Assembly (NCBI GenBank): GCA_023091665.1
Contig: JALJCQ010000029.1
Span: 186,001-250,000 of the forward strand
Direction of reading: 5' to 3'
Origin: Pythium myriotylum
Lineage: Eukaryota; Oomycota; Peronosporomycetes; Pythiales; Pythiaceae
Length of the DNA: 64,000 bases
Shown: piece by piece, positions 53,259-62,335 of the stretch
Numbering within the stretch: the first letter of the stretch is position 1
Layout of the letters: each line of letters begins with the position of its first letter
Program-made: the position numbers and the translations under genes
The notes under the pieces: generated by a model
Databases searched by the model: none
Told to the model about the DNA's origin: nothing
Seen by the model: the letters and a program-made list of their open reading frames with translations, nothing else

Positions 53259-53470
53259 ATGCCACGAGAGATCCGTTCGTGGCGTCGCGACAGAGCGACG
53301 GAGGTTTCCGCTCTTTGCTCTTGTTCTTGTTCTTGTTCTTGGCGTCGCAACCGTCCACGCGCGCCTTCTCGATCCAAAGAGGCGTCCGTTTCGCGTGGCG
53401 AAACGAGTTGGCGGCTCGCGCGTCGATTCGAGTCGCACGCTCAGTCGAGCAATCCGCACGACGCCCATGA
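53259..53470 (+). pseudogene. Damaged small upstream frame of ROCO copy C
   Basis: This is homologous to the frame at 48698..48913 and still ends in the ATGA overlap (ROCO ATG at 53467, TGA at 53468). Compared with copy B, one base is missing just after the ATG (GAGATCC against GAGAATCC), so the ATG at 53259 leads into another frame. The hydrophobic run and AFSIQRGVRFAWRNE remain in the original frame but have no ATG. The number of TTCTTG units also differs from copy B. Confidence 0.55.
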
Positions 53471-56400
53471 GTGCGAACGAGTTGACCGCCGAGTGTGTGG
53501 AGAGTCGCGAGAAGGCTACGCTGGGACCAGAGGTCGACGACGAGGAGCTACAGGGTGACAAGACAAGGAACGAGGCGCTGCAGAATCCAGACGACGAGAG
53601 CGAGACACGAGATGCGGTGAGTGGTCACTATGTGGGGAATGGCGGCGAAAATTGCAGAGCTGAGTGGTGGCGCTGCTCTGAAGATGCCAACCACAATGGA
53701 AAAGCGACCAGACGGAGCAAGGCTTCTCCAAGCTGCGCTTCGTGACTCTGTCGGTGAAGTGGAAGAGTTGCTGGATGAAGGCTGTCCACTAGATGCGAGA
53801 GATGGTGTACGTTGGCTAACACACTGGTGGTAACTGCGTGCTATCTTGTGACATCGCCGATCGACTTTGTACTTGTCCAGAATGGTTTGTCGGCATTACA
53901 CATAGCCGCAGAGAAAGGTAGTCCGGACATGGTGGAGCTACTGCTGACGCGAGGCTGCTTGATCGACGCGAAAGACAAGGTCAGAGAACAGGATTCCTTC
54001 GTGTCGCGTCGTGAGTGTTTTTCTGATGTGAGATATTTTGTTCTCTAGTGGGGAAGGACTGCACTGCACATTGCAGCCGACGAAGGCCATGAGGAAGTGG
54101 TGGAGTTGTTACTGGAGAGCAAATGTACAAAAGAAGAGCGAGACATTGTATGCGAACCCTTGGACTCCATTTGACTAGATGCTGACGACTATTGGCGTAG
54201 TATGGTGCGACAGCGATGCATATAGCTGCTCGTAGTGGTCGCTTGGAAGTGGTGAAACTGCTATTGGATCGGGGATGCTCCATCACCGCCGAAAACAAGG
54301 TAGGTGGGGTGAGAAAGAATGCTGTTTTATCGGGCTAAAACGACTGGATGTGATGTATGCAGGCTGGCATAGCGCCTCTGATGTATGCTGGAGACGGAAT
54401 CGCACATGCGAGCAAACAGGTGCGATAGTTTGAGCTCCGTTTGGCGGTTCCAGTCTGTAACTAAATTTTGCTGCGATATGTGATGTTGGGCGCTGCAGAG
54501 ATTACTTACGTCCTACTTGCCGATGCTGAGGACCATGCTGAGCCGTGGGGGATCATTCGAGAGTATCCAACGAAGGCTAGAAGAGTCAACTTTTCCAGAT
54601 AAAGATGTCATCATGGAGATTATTCGCGGGTGGAGAGGCCAATGGAATAGTGTTGAACCTCATACGAATAGTGTGGTAGCTCAAGTCAAAGACAAGAGGA
54701 TCAAAAAGAAGATTGAAGTGAACGGCGAGAAACTGTCCAGAGTACCCGGTTCAGTTCTTAATGCTGGCATCAGTGCGGTCGGACGTTTTTTCAAAGACCT
54801 CGGACATTTCGGTGGAGAACGCCGAAAAAAGCTATGTTTTGTTGGTCCCGGTGGGTGGGGAAAAACAAGTCTTATCAAAACGTTGATCGATAAACCCACG
54901 CTCGAATCACAAGAAACACGCACCATCGGTGTCGACCTGTTCTCGTGGAACTTCGCAATCCCACGAGAATATGATTGCAGATGTGAAGTCTCGATCTGGG
55001 ACTTTGCGGGCCAGGACGTGTATCAATCTGTGCACTCGCTGTTCTTCTCAGAAGAAACGCTCTACGTGGTCTGTGTAGACCTTGCCGCATACGGCAAAGT
55101 TTACAAGGATATCACAATTGATGAGAAGCCACTTGATGCCTTCTTCGATGAGAATATCTACAGTCGAGTGGATGCAATCTGCGCTGCTCACAAAGGCATT
55201 GCTGACTTCATCTTTGTTGGAACGAAAGTCGATATGGTGGAGGGTGCTAATGTCAATGATCTCGTTAAGGACGTCCTGGATCGATTCAATCGTCGTTTGG
55301 AAGAGGAGCTAAATTCACGCACCGAGCACTTCAAGGGCGTGTCATGTGAATCTGCGAAACCAAGTTTCCACGAGGAAACAGTGTCTGAGGCTATCAAGAC
55401 GACCGAGTGGTACAAAGACCGAGAAAACAAGAAATCCGAGGAGACCAAAGCCAACCAAGAGCAGCTGTATAAGGACCAAAAACATCTTAGGACCCTACGA
55501 AAGAGGAGTATGGTTCCCGTGAGCAGTAAGAAGGGCACAGGGGTCAATGAGTTTCGAGAGCAGCTTGAAGAGACAATCTCGTCTTCGGAAGATTTGATCC
55601 CTACGTTGCCATCCAACTGGAGAAACATTGCTCGTGAACTACACAAAAGAGAGGAGGCGGAATACGAAACAGAGAGCCACCGGATCAAGAACCTTTTCGT
55701 GAGCGTTGATCATCTCATAAACGAAATAAGGAGGCAACCCGACAATACGAAGTCAAGTGAACATGATATCAAGTTGATCTTGCGTGTGCTGCACAACCTC
55801 GGCGATATCTTGTGGTTTGAGAAGGTTTGCAACTCGCTGAACGACATTGTCTTCATCAGTCCAAGTCTAGTTGTCGACTTCATAAGAAGCATCGTCAATC
55901 AAGACATATCAAAGAAGATGGTCCCAGGCGGCATGAAATCCATGCAGGAAGAAGGACGAGTGGATAATGACATCATATGGTCTCTTCAGCCGTGGTCCAA
56001 AGTTCGAGACGAAAGTCTGATGCTCCAACTAAAGCATCTGCTTTATCACTTCCAAATAGCTTACCCTGTCGGAGGGCAATCGATGACTGCGGGTTCGGAT
56101 CTCATTGTGCCCGTCTACTGGAAGGTCGCGCCCGAAGAAATAAAGAAAGACGAATCATGGGGGAAGCACAAGGAGTACATGTGCTGGGAGTACAAGTTCA
56201 GGAACGGATTCCCAGACAGCTTGTTTGATCGATTCATCGTGAAGAGTCATGATCTACATGCGTGGGACTGCCAGTACCTTTACCAAGATCTCTTTCAGAC
56301 TGAAGAATGCAGGGAAGACGCCTCCGAAACAAATGATCGAAAGGAGTACGTAGCTCGAATTTCAAAGTGGAAAGCCACGTCAAACGGTGGGGTCTCGGTC

Positions 56401-57291
56401 ATCAAGATTCAAGTCAGAGCGAACACCTTGCCAGTTGCAAGACGCAAACTAGCGGAACTCGTCGTCTGCTTGGAGCAACTACTCGATTCCTATCCAGGAC
56501 TCCAGACCGCGTACAATGTCGTGACGGGAGACAACAAAATAGATGTCCGCGCGCAGCTGAAGAAGGACAACTGTATGCTCCCGCCTTTAATGGAGTGGTA
56601 TGTTGAGAAGAAGTGGACTCGCGAAGGTTGGAAGCTTGAGGATGAAGACTTGTCGCATGACGCGGTGCAAAAATTGCCAGCCAAGCGCGACTCCGATAAT
56701 GGCGAACATCATACTGCCTGGTCTCTTTCGAAGAAGACAATGCAAGAGGGATGCCGCTGCTCTTCAGTATTCGACGCACGTGAACTTCGCTTGCAGTGCC
56801 AGCTGTCCAAGATGTGCTTTCACGAAGACGATCCGATTGAAGTGAAAGTGCTAGCGAAAGCAGTGAGCAAGTGCGGCGAGATCATAATGGTAAGCTAGTC
56901 CACAAACGACTGGTTCGATTTTGCAGTAGCGCTTCTAATGCTCTGTTGCATACAGTCTATCGGTGCGGCTCTGCGCTTTCTACTACCTCGCAAGATTCTT
57001 GAGAGGTACTTGGGCGAGGGTTGGTCAAATCCGACATCTGATGGATCACAGCGAGTCATAAAATCTCAGCAAGTCCACGAGCGCATCGATAATCTCGAAC
57101 TTAGCGACGATGGGGTCATCCAGGCGGAAAAGCTGGATGAGACGAAGAGGGAGAGGACAGCGGATCTCCTCAACACTCTCATCCAAATCTGCGGTCTGAC
57201 TGAAGTGCGCAAGAAATCGAACCTGAATTTATACATGGCTTTGAAAGACTTCGACGAAGGCCGAGGTCTCGAGGCACGCAATACATCGTGA
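53467..57291 (+). CDS. Ankyrin-Roc-COR (ROCO family) GTPase, copy C
   Basis: Inferred exons: 53467..53616, 53660..53806, 53881..53979, 54049..54147, 54201..54299, 54363..54419, 54499..56889 and 56956..57291, giving 1,125 residues with all introns in phase 0. Ankyrin repeats are clear (NGLSALHIAAEKGSPDMVEL, WGRTALHIAADEGHEEVVEL). The Roc domain has GPGGWGKTSLIK, WDFAGQDVYQ and GTKVD, and COR follows. It lacks an 18-residue insertion that A and B have after the P-loop. Exon 1 and its intron, and everything after SDLIVPVYWK, are nearly identical to copy B, while the parts between are clearly diverged. The last exon departs from B after KKSNLNLYMALK and ends in 17 unrelated residues, so the C-terminal domain is truncated where this copy abuts the next gene. 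Confidence 0.8.
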
Positions 57292-57333
57292 GCAGTGCCG
57301 CTGCCTGTGGCAGGTGGAGGATATCGTCCAGCG

Positions 57334-58956
57334 ATGGCATTTGTGGTCGCGACGTGTAGAAGTTGCGCATGTCTCGTCACGTGGGCAATCGATCGAGATC
57401 TTCACGAAGGTGTGCGGCTACTCGTTGGTAACGCGAGTGGGGAGCTGTTCAGAAGCCAGGAATTGTTGCAGTGCGCGGCTGCGAACGGCTGTCACACTGC
57501 GACGCTTCGCCTGCTGAGTTGCGAAGGCCTCGACAAGTACCTAGCCATGCCATCTCCGCTGCCAGTGGTCGGAGGTCTCTCATTCAGTTTCCTGAAGCCT
57601 CCGTTGAGCGCCTACGGCATCTACGAGGCAGCCACAAGAGGAGACCTTGCATCCGTCCAGTGGCTTCACGCGCTCTCAGCCTACGAACCTCACGAGGCCA
57701 TGGCGAAAGCCGCAGGATCGGGTCACTTGGACGTCGCCAAGTGGATTGGCGAGCGCGCCGTTCTGGCCGTGCACGATCCGCTGCATCCGTACGAGACGGA
57801 CCTTCACTACCTCCTCTCGTACGACGGCGACGTGGTTGTGCTCGCGTGGACGGTGCAGTACGTGAACGCCAACAACCAGCGTGTGAACCGCAAATACTTG
57901 GCGACCAGGCAACACGGCCTCGCGCCGGTGCAGAGAGTCTACGGCTGGGCCACTACTCGCCAGTATTCCGGTGCCATGGACTTTGTCGCTGGCCACGGGG
58001 ACTTGAGTCTGCTATGGGCGATGCATGAAGAGGAAGAAGAGTATCCGTGGTCGTGCACGCCGTCTGCCATGGACAAGGCTGCGGCAAATGGCCATCTCCA
58101 CGTGATCCAGTGGCTCGCTGAGAATCGAACCGAAGGATGCACTCCAGCCGCGATCGACGAGGCAGCTCGCAATGGCCACGTAGCGGCGATGCATTGGCTG
58201 GACAAGGTCCACGGCGTGAAACCCACGACGAGCACGTTCGTAGCCGCGTTGGAAGGTGGCCACGTCGAATCACTCGAGTGGCTAGAGGAGTACGCACCGA
58301 TTGCAATGCCAACGGTGACGCACATAGTTGAAGCTGCTTGTGTGTCGTCCAACCGGCTGGCTGTCTTGAAGTGGCTCGAGTACAAGAAAAGCATTCGGCT
58401 TGCAACCAAGAAGGCCATGAGTCTGGGCATCGGCCACGGCGACGTCGCCACAGCCAAGTGGCTAGCGAGCGGCACACCCGGAGGCAAGAACGTTGAGCTC
58501 TGGAACCGCGTGGTCGCTCGGTGGATGAGTTACGAGTTCGAGCTCATGCACGACGACACATTCGCGACTGCAGCGCTTCAGGGCCATCGAGAGATCGTCG
58601 AGTGGCTTGCGTGTGCTGGTCCGTTTTATAAAGTCCACGCCGACACGCTCTGGAAGTGCGCAATGCGCGGCCACCTCGAGGTCGTGAGATTTATCTTGGA
58701 GCACCCTGTGCATCAGCCAGAAGACCTCGAGTTCCTACCAAAGGCGTGGGGGAGCTTCTCGGACGCCTTCGACGGAGGTCACGCGGGCGGAGTGCATCGC
58801 GAGTGGCAGCGACTTGCAAGTGAGCCGGCGTGGGCGAGTGAGTACGTTGCGTTGTGGCTGATGCATCGACCCGAGGAATGCAAACGCGTGCCATGGCTGG
58901 CAGCGTGGGCCTCCTACTGCGGTCACGCCGAGCTCCATGCGCAGCTTGTGAACTGA
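57334..58956 (+). CDS. WL-type ankyrin-repeat protein (intact copy)
   Basis: The protein has 540 residues from the first in-frame ATG at 57334; the frame is open from 57295. The body is built from degenerate ankyrin-like repeats of about 25-33 residues with the pattern A..GHL.V..WL (AAANGHLHVIQWL, AARNGHVAAMHWL, AALQGHREIVEWL, AMRGHLEVVRFIL). Such tryptophan-leucine ankyrin families are large in oomycetes and mediate protein binding. There is neither signal peptide nor membrane helix. It begins 42 bases after the stop of ROCO copy C, so its promoter must lie inside that gene's last exon or the two may be co-transcribed. The broken copy at 40193..41755 differs by only a few residues in the shared part. 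Confidence 0.75.
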   Translation: MAFVVATCRSCACLVTWAIDRDLHEGVRLLVGNASGELFRSQELLQCAAANGCHTATLRLLSCEGLDKYLAMPSPLPVVGGLSFSFLKPPLSAYGIYEAATRGDLASVQWLHALSAYEPHEAMAKAAGSGHLDVAKWIGERAVLAVHDPLHPYETDLHYLLSYDGDVVVLAWTVQYVNANNQRVNRKYLATRQHGLAPVQRVYGWATTRQYSGAMDFVAGHGDLSLLWAMHEEEEEYPWSCTPSAMDKAAANGHLHVIQWLAENRTEGCTPAAIDEAARNGHVAAMHWLDKVHGVKPTTSTFVAALEGGHVESLEWLEEYAPIAMPTVTHIVEAACVSSNRLAVLKWLEYKKSIRLATKKAMSLGIGHGDVATAKWLASGTPGGKNVELWNRVVARWMSYEFELMHDDTFATAALQGHREIVEWLACAGPFYKVHADTLWKCAMRGHLEVVRFILEHPVHQPEDLEFLPKAWGSFSDAFDGGHAGGVHREWQRLASEPAWASEYVALWLMHRPEECKRVPWLAAWASYCGHAELHAQLVN

Positions 58957-60266
58957 TCTGTGACCACGGTCTTGCTTTATTGTTTGGAGGTCATGTATAA
59001 AGGTCCGGGTGAGCCTTCTTTAGAGTCTGTTCGATCATGACGGCCACCTGTACTGTGCGATGGCGTGGAGATCACGCGAAGCCCATCCAGGGGCATTCAT
59101 GTAGCCATGTCTCAAAGATTACGTCCCTAATCACTATTTCTTATCCCCAAATATCCAAGTCCCCGTTTATACTATAAATACCTGTCCCTAAAATGAGACA
59201 TATTTCCCTAGTTTAGATACCTAAACATGTTTTGGACGCTTGTGTGTCGAATCGAAATCGTCCTGGGAAGAAAGACCCTTTGATCTCTCTGGAGGTGCTG
59301 TTGAGTACGTGGCGACTGATGCGGAGCCGCTCGTCGACGCTGCACGTGGGAATTTGGTGATATCTTAGAGACAACTGACCGTGGATAAATATTACAGGGC
59401 ATTTGGACCCCAATCAGAAGAGCGTCAGGAGGAGACGCGTTTCCAGCCGCTCGCACCCAGGTTCTCCCCTGCGGTGTCGTGCTTTTTTGGTTTGTTTGGA
59501 TCGAGCTCTCATCCGTAAGCGTTTAGTCAAACACAAGTGGATTCTCAAATCCGACTAAGCATTCGTCGCAAACTGACTGGAAGGCAACCGTGTTCACTCA
59601 AGACAAGCACTGTGGTCTTCCTCTGAAGCGCCTTGTCGACCTCGTGCAGTGAACAAACGATCGTTTTACAGTGTGGTGCATTGAACCTTGAAGATTGCAC
59701 ACTGGATCGTGGGACACGTGGCGATTCTTCTGTCTTCCCCAGGTCGGACGACGCATCTTCCCCCGGAGACACGAATGGATCCTGCCATGGAAATTCCCAC
59801 AGATCGCTCATCTTCGCACGAGGATTCCTCCGCATCTGCCATCCGATCCGCGGGGATCTTCTTCGGTTGACGCTTCCCGTGAGACCAGTAAACGCGGGCG
59901 ACTTATCTCAACTGTCGAGCCGCAGTCGCCACCCGATGACGCGCCGGACAAATCAAAACCAAACCACGCAGCAATCACCAGGCTATCTCCCTCGCGTATC
60001 CGGTAATAACACTCCCGTAACCACTAAAACCACCATTCCACCACGTCCATCCGTCTCCTCTTATCCTCCATCCCACGTATTTATCCTCTTCATTCCATGA
60101 TTAAACCTATTCTAACCCTCCCCCGACTCACGGGCCGACCTCCTGAGACAAGCGGCCCCCCCCCGATTCCGCAAATCGCCCCCTGTGTACGTGTATCGCC
60201 GCGTAATCGCCCACCAAACCGACGGCCGCCTTCTTGCCATTCCTCCATTCCACCCCAAGTGAGACC
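58957..60266. other. Intergenic, one possible small repeat
   Basis: This contains an AT-rich stretch around 59107..59220 (see the separate entry). The remainder holds only short frames without domains. The pyrimidine-rich CCATTCC string at about 60243 may be part of the start region of the LCB2 gene. Confidence 0.45.
59107..59201. repeat. Possible miniature inverted-repeat element
   Basis: ATGTCTCA at 59107 and TGAGACAT at 59194 are perfect 8-bp inverted ends around AT-rich sequence. GTCCCTAA occurs near both ends. No target-site duplication was identified. The short ends could be chance. Confidence 0.3.
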
Positions 60267-61724
60267 ATGCCGAACGTCGCCGACAAAGTGCCGTGGGTGC
60301 CGGCGATTCTCTGCTACGTGCAGCTCGCGATCCTCATCACGTTCGGCCACATCCGCGACTACCTCGGCCGCATCTTCGGCTCGCGGTACGCGTCCGAGCA
60401 CACGCAGAGCGGCTTCGCGCGACTTCTCATCGCGTGGGAAAACTTTTACACCACGCGCATCTACCACCGCTCGCAAGATGTCTTCAACCGCCCGGTCGCC
60501 GGCTGCCCCGGAGCCCACATCGACGTGATCGAACGCTACTCGGTCGACGGCAACAAGACGCTCCACAAGAAAGAAGGCGCGATCAAGCACTGCACCAACC
60601 TCGGCTCGTACAACTACCTGGGCTTCGCCGACGACTGGATGAACACGTGCAGCAAGGACGTCTTCGCGGCCGTGGAAAAGTACGGGCTCGCGTCCACGAC
60701 GCCGTCCATGGAGTTTGGCACGACTGCGATCCACCAAGAGCTCGAGCGCGCCGTCGCCGACTTTGTCGGCAAGCCCGCGGCCATCGTCTACAACATGGGC
60801 TACGCCACCAACGCCACGTCCATCCCGGCCATCATGGGCAAGGGCACGCTCATCGTGAGCGACAGCATGAACCACAGCTCGATCGTCAACGGCGCGCGTG
60901 CCTCGGGCGCCTCGATCGCCGTCTTCCGCCACAACGACGCCAAGCACCTCGAGAGCGTGCTGCGCGCCAAGATCGCCGAAGGACAGCCGCGTACGCACCG
61001 CGCGTGGAAGAAGATCATGGTCATGGTCGAAGGCATCTACTCGATGGAGGGCGAGATCGTCGACCTGCGCGCGATCGTCGACGTCGCCAAAAAGTACAAG
61101 GCCTACACGTACGTGGACGAGGCCCACAGCATCGGCGCGCTTGGACGCACGGGCCGCGGCATCTGCGAGTACGCCGGCGTCGACCCGAGCGAGATCGACA
61201 TCCTCATGGGCACGTTCACCAAGAGCTTTGGCGGCATGGGCGGTTACATTGCGGCCTCTGAGGACATCATCGCCTATGTGCGCGGCTCAAGTGCCGGCGC
61301 CAACTACGCCACGAGCCTCTCGCCCGTGATCGCGCAGCAGATTCTCACGGCGCTCAAGATCATCGACGGCAAGGACGGCACAGACCTCGGCAAGCGCAAG
61401 CTCACGGCGCTGCGTGAGAACAGCAACTACTTCCGCCAGAAGCTCATCGACATGGGCGTGATCACGCTCGGCGATTTCGACTCGCCCGTGATCCCCGTGA
61501 TGCTCTACCAGCTGAGCAAAGTCGGCGAGTTCTCGCGCGAATGCCTCAAGCGAGACCTCGCTGTCGTCACGGTCGGCTTCCCGGCCACACCGCTGCTGCT
61601 CTCGCGAGTGCGTTTCTGCATCTCGGCTGCCCACACGCGTGCTGACTTGGACGAAGCCCTCAAGAAGCTCGAAGAAGTGGCCCAGATCTGCCATGTGCGC
61701 TACAACAAACACTTTATCGGATAG
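60267..61724 (+). CDS. LCB2: Serine palmitoyltransferase, LCB2-type catalytic subunit
   Basis: The protein has 485 residues from the ATG at 60267. An N-terminal hydrophobic segment (VPAILCYVQLAILITFGHI) anchors it in the ER. The alpha-oxoamine synthase fold follows: LGSYNYLGFAD, YVDEAHSIGALGRTGRG, and the PLP-lysine motif GTFTKSFGGMGGY with Lys319. The GTFTKSFG form is that of the catalytic LCB2 subunit, not LCB1. The enzyme condenses L-serine with palmitoyl-CoA to 3-ketodihydrosphingosine, the first step of sphingolipid synthesis. It normally pairs with LCB1, which is not in this window. Length and motifs are typical, and there is no intron. Confidence 0.95.
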   Translation: MPNVADKVPWVPAILCYVQLAILITFGHIRDYLGRIFGSRYASEHTQSGFARLLIAWENFYTTRIYHRSQDVFNRPVAGCPGAHIDVIERYSVDGNKTLHKKEGAIKHCTNLGSYNYLGFADDWMNTCSKDVFAAVEKYGLASTTPSMEFGTTAIHQELERAVADFVGKPAAIVYNMGYATNATSIPAIMGKGTLIVSDSMNHSSIVNGARASGASIAVFRHNDAKHLESVLRAKIAEGQPRTHRAWKKIMVMVEGIYSMEGEIVDLRAIVDVAKKYKAYTYVDEAHSIGALGRTGRGICEYAGVDPSEIDILMGTFTKSFGGMGGYIAASEDIIAYVRGSSAGANYATSLSPVIAQQILTALKIIDGKDGTDLGKRKLTALRENSNYFRQKLIDMGVITLGDFDSPVIPVMLYQLSKVGEFSRECLKRDLAVVTVGFPATPLLLSRVRFCISAAHTRADLDEALKKLEEVAQICHVRYNKHFIG

Positions 61725-62335
61725 ATGAATCTTCATAGAAGGAGGACAAAGGACTCGGATGAATTTCTCCGCGCGTACCTGTACCACCATCAATACCACT
61801 ACGAAACGAGAAAAATAAAGTTGAAGCAATGAGTTGGACCTCTACATGGAACTGCGACCGTTGTACATCCTCTTTGGAAGGTGCGAATGAATCATTCGGA
61901 CGAGCCTGTCGCGTACAGACTTGTGTCTGGTTGAACTAGACAACACTTCACGCGACTGGAGACGTGGCGCGTTCAACGGAGGAGACAGCGGCCGATTGCC
62001 CAAGTGCTGCGTGTCCCAACATGAACTTCGCTGGTGGCGGGATGCTTATCCCAGCCACCGATCTTCCGTTGATTACCACCGGGACCAACGTGAGATCCCT
62101 CGATGATCGAGCGATGATCGAGGATGTGCCATCGCACATCGTGTATGGAGATGTGGTCTACGAGTGCAGTAGTACCGTGTAGTACTAGAGGATGGACTTG
62201 CAGTAGCTCAACAGTCGTAGTTGTTACTATATTCCTCCGACGTGAATAAACGCGAGGAGAGGATTCGAAGCTTCATGTCTAGTGCACTCAAACGCATTTG
62301 TGTAGTTTACTTCTACGGATAGGTGAGCGGTTGCT
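61725..62335. other. Convergent 3' flanks, no feature seen
   Basis: This lies between the ends of LCB2 (plus) and the P450 gene (minus). Short frames only. A frame at 61964..62182 has no recognisable domain. Confidence 0.5.

Noticed and set aside
53259..53558. 99-codon ATG frame upstream of ROCO C
   Set aside because: It is an out-of-frame reading created by a one-base loss relative to copy B; the translation is Cys/Ser/Arg low-complexity.
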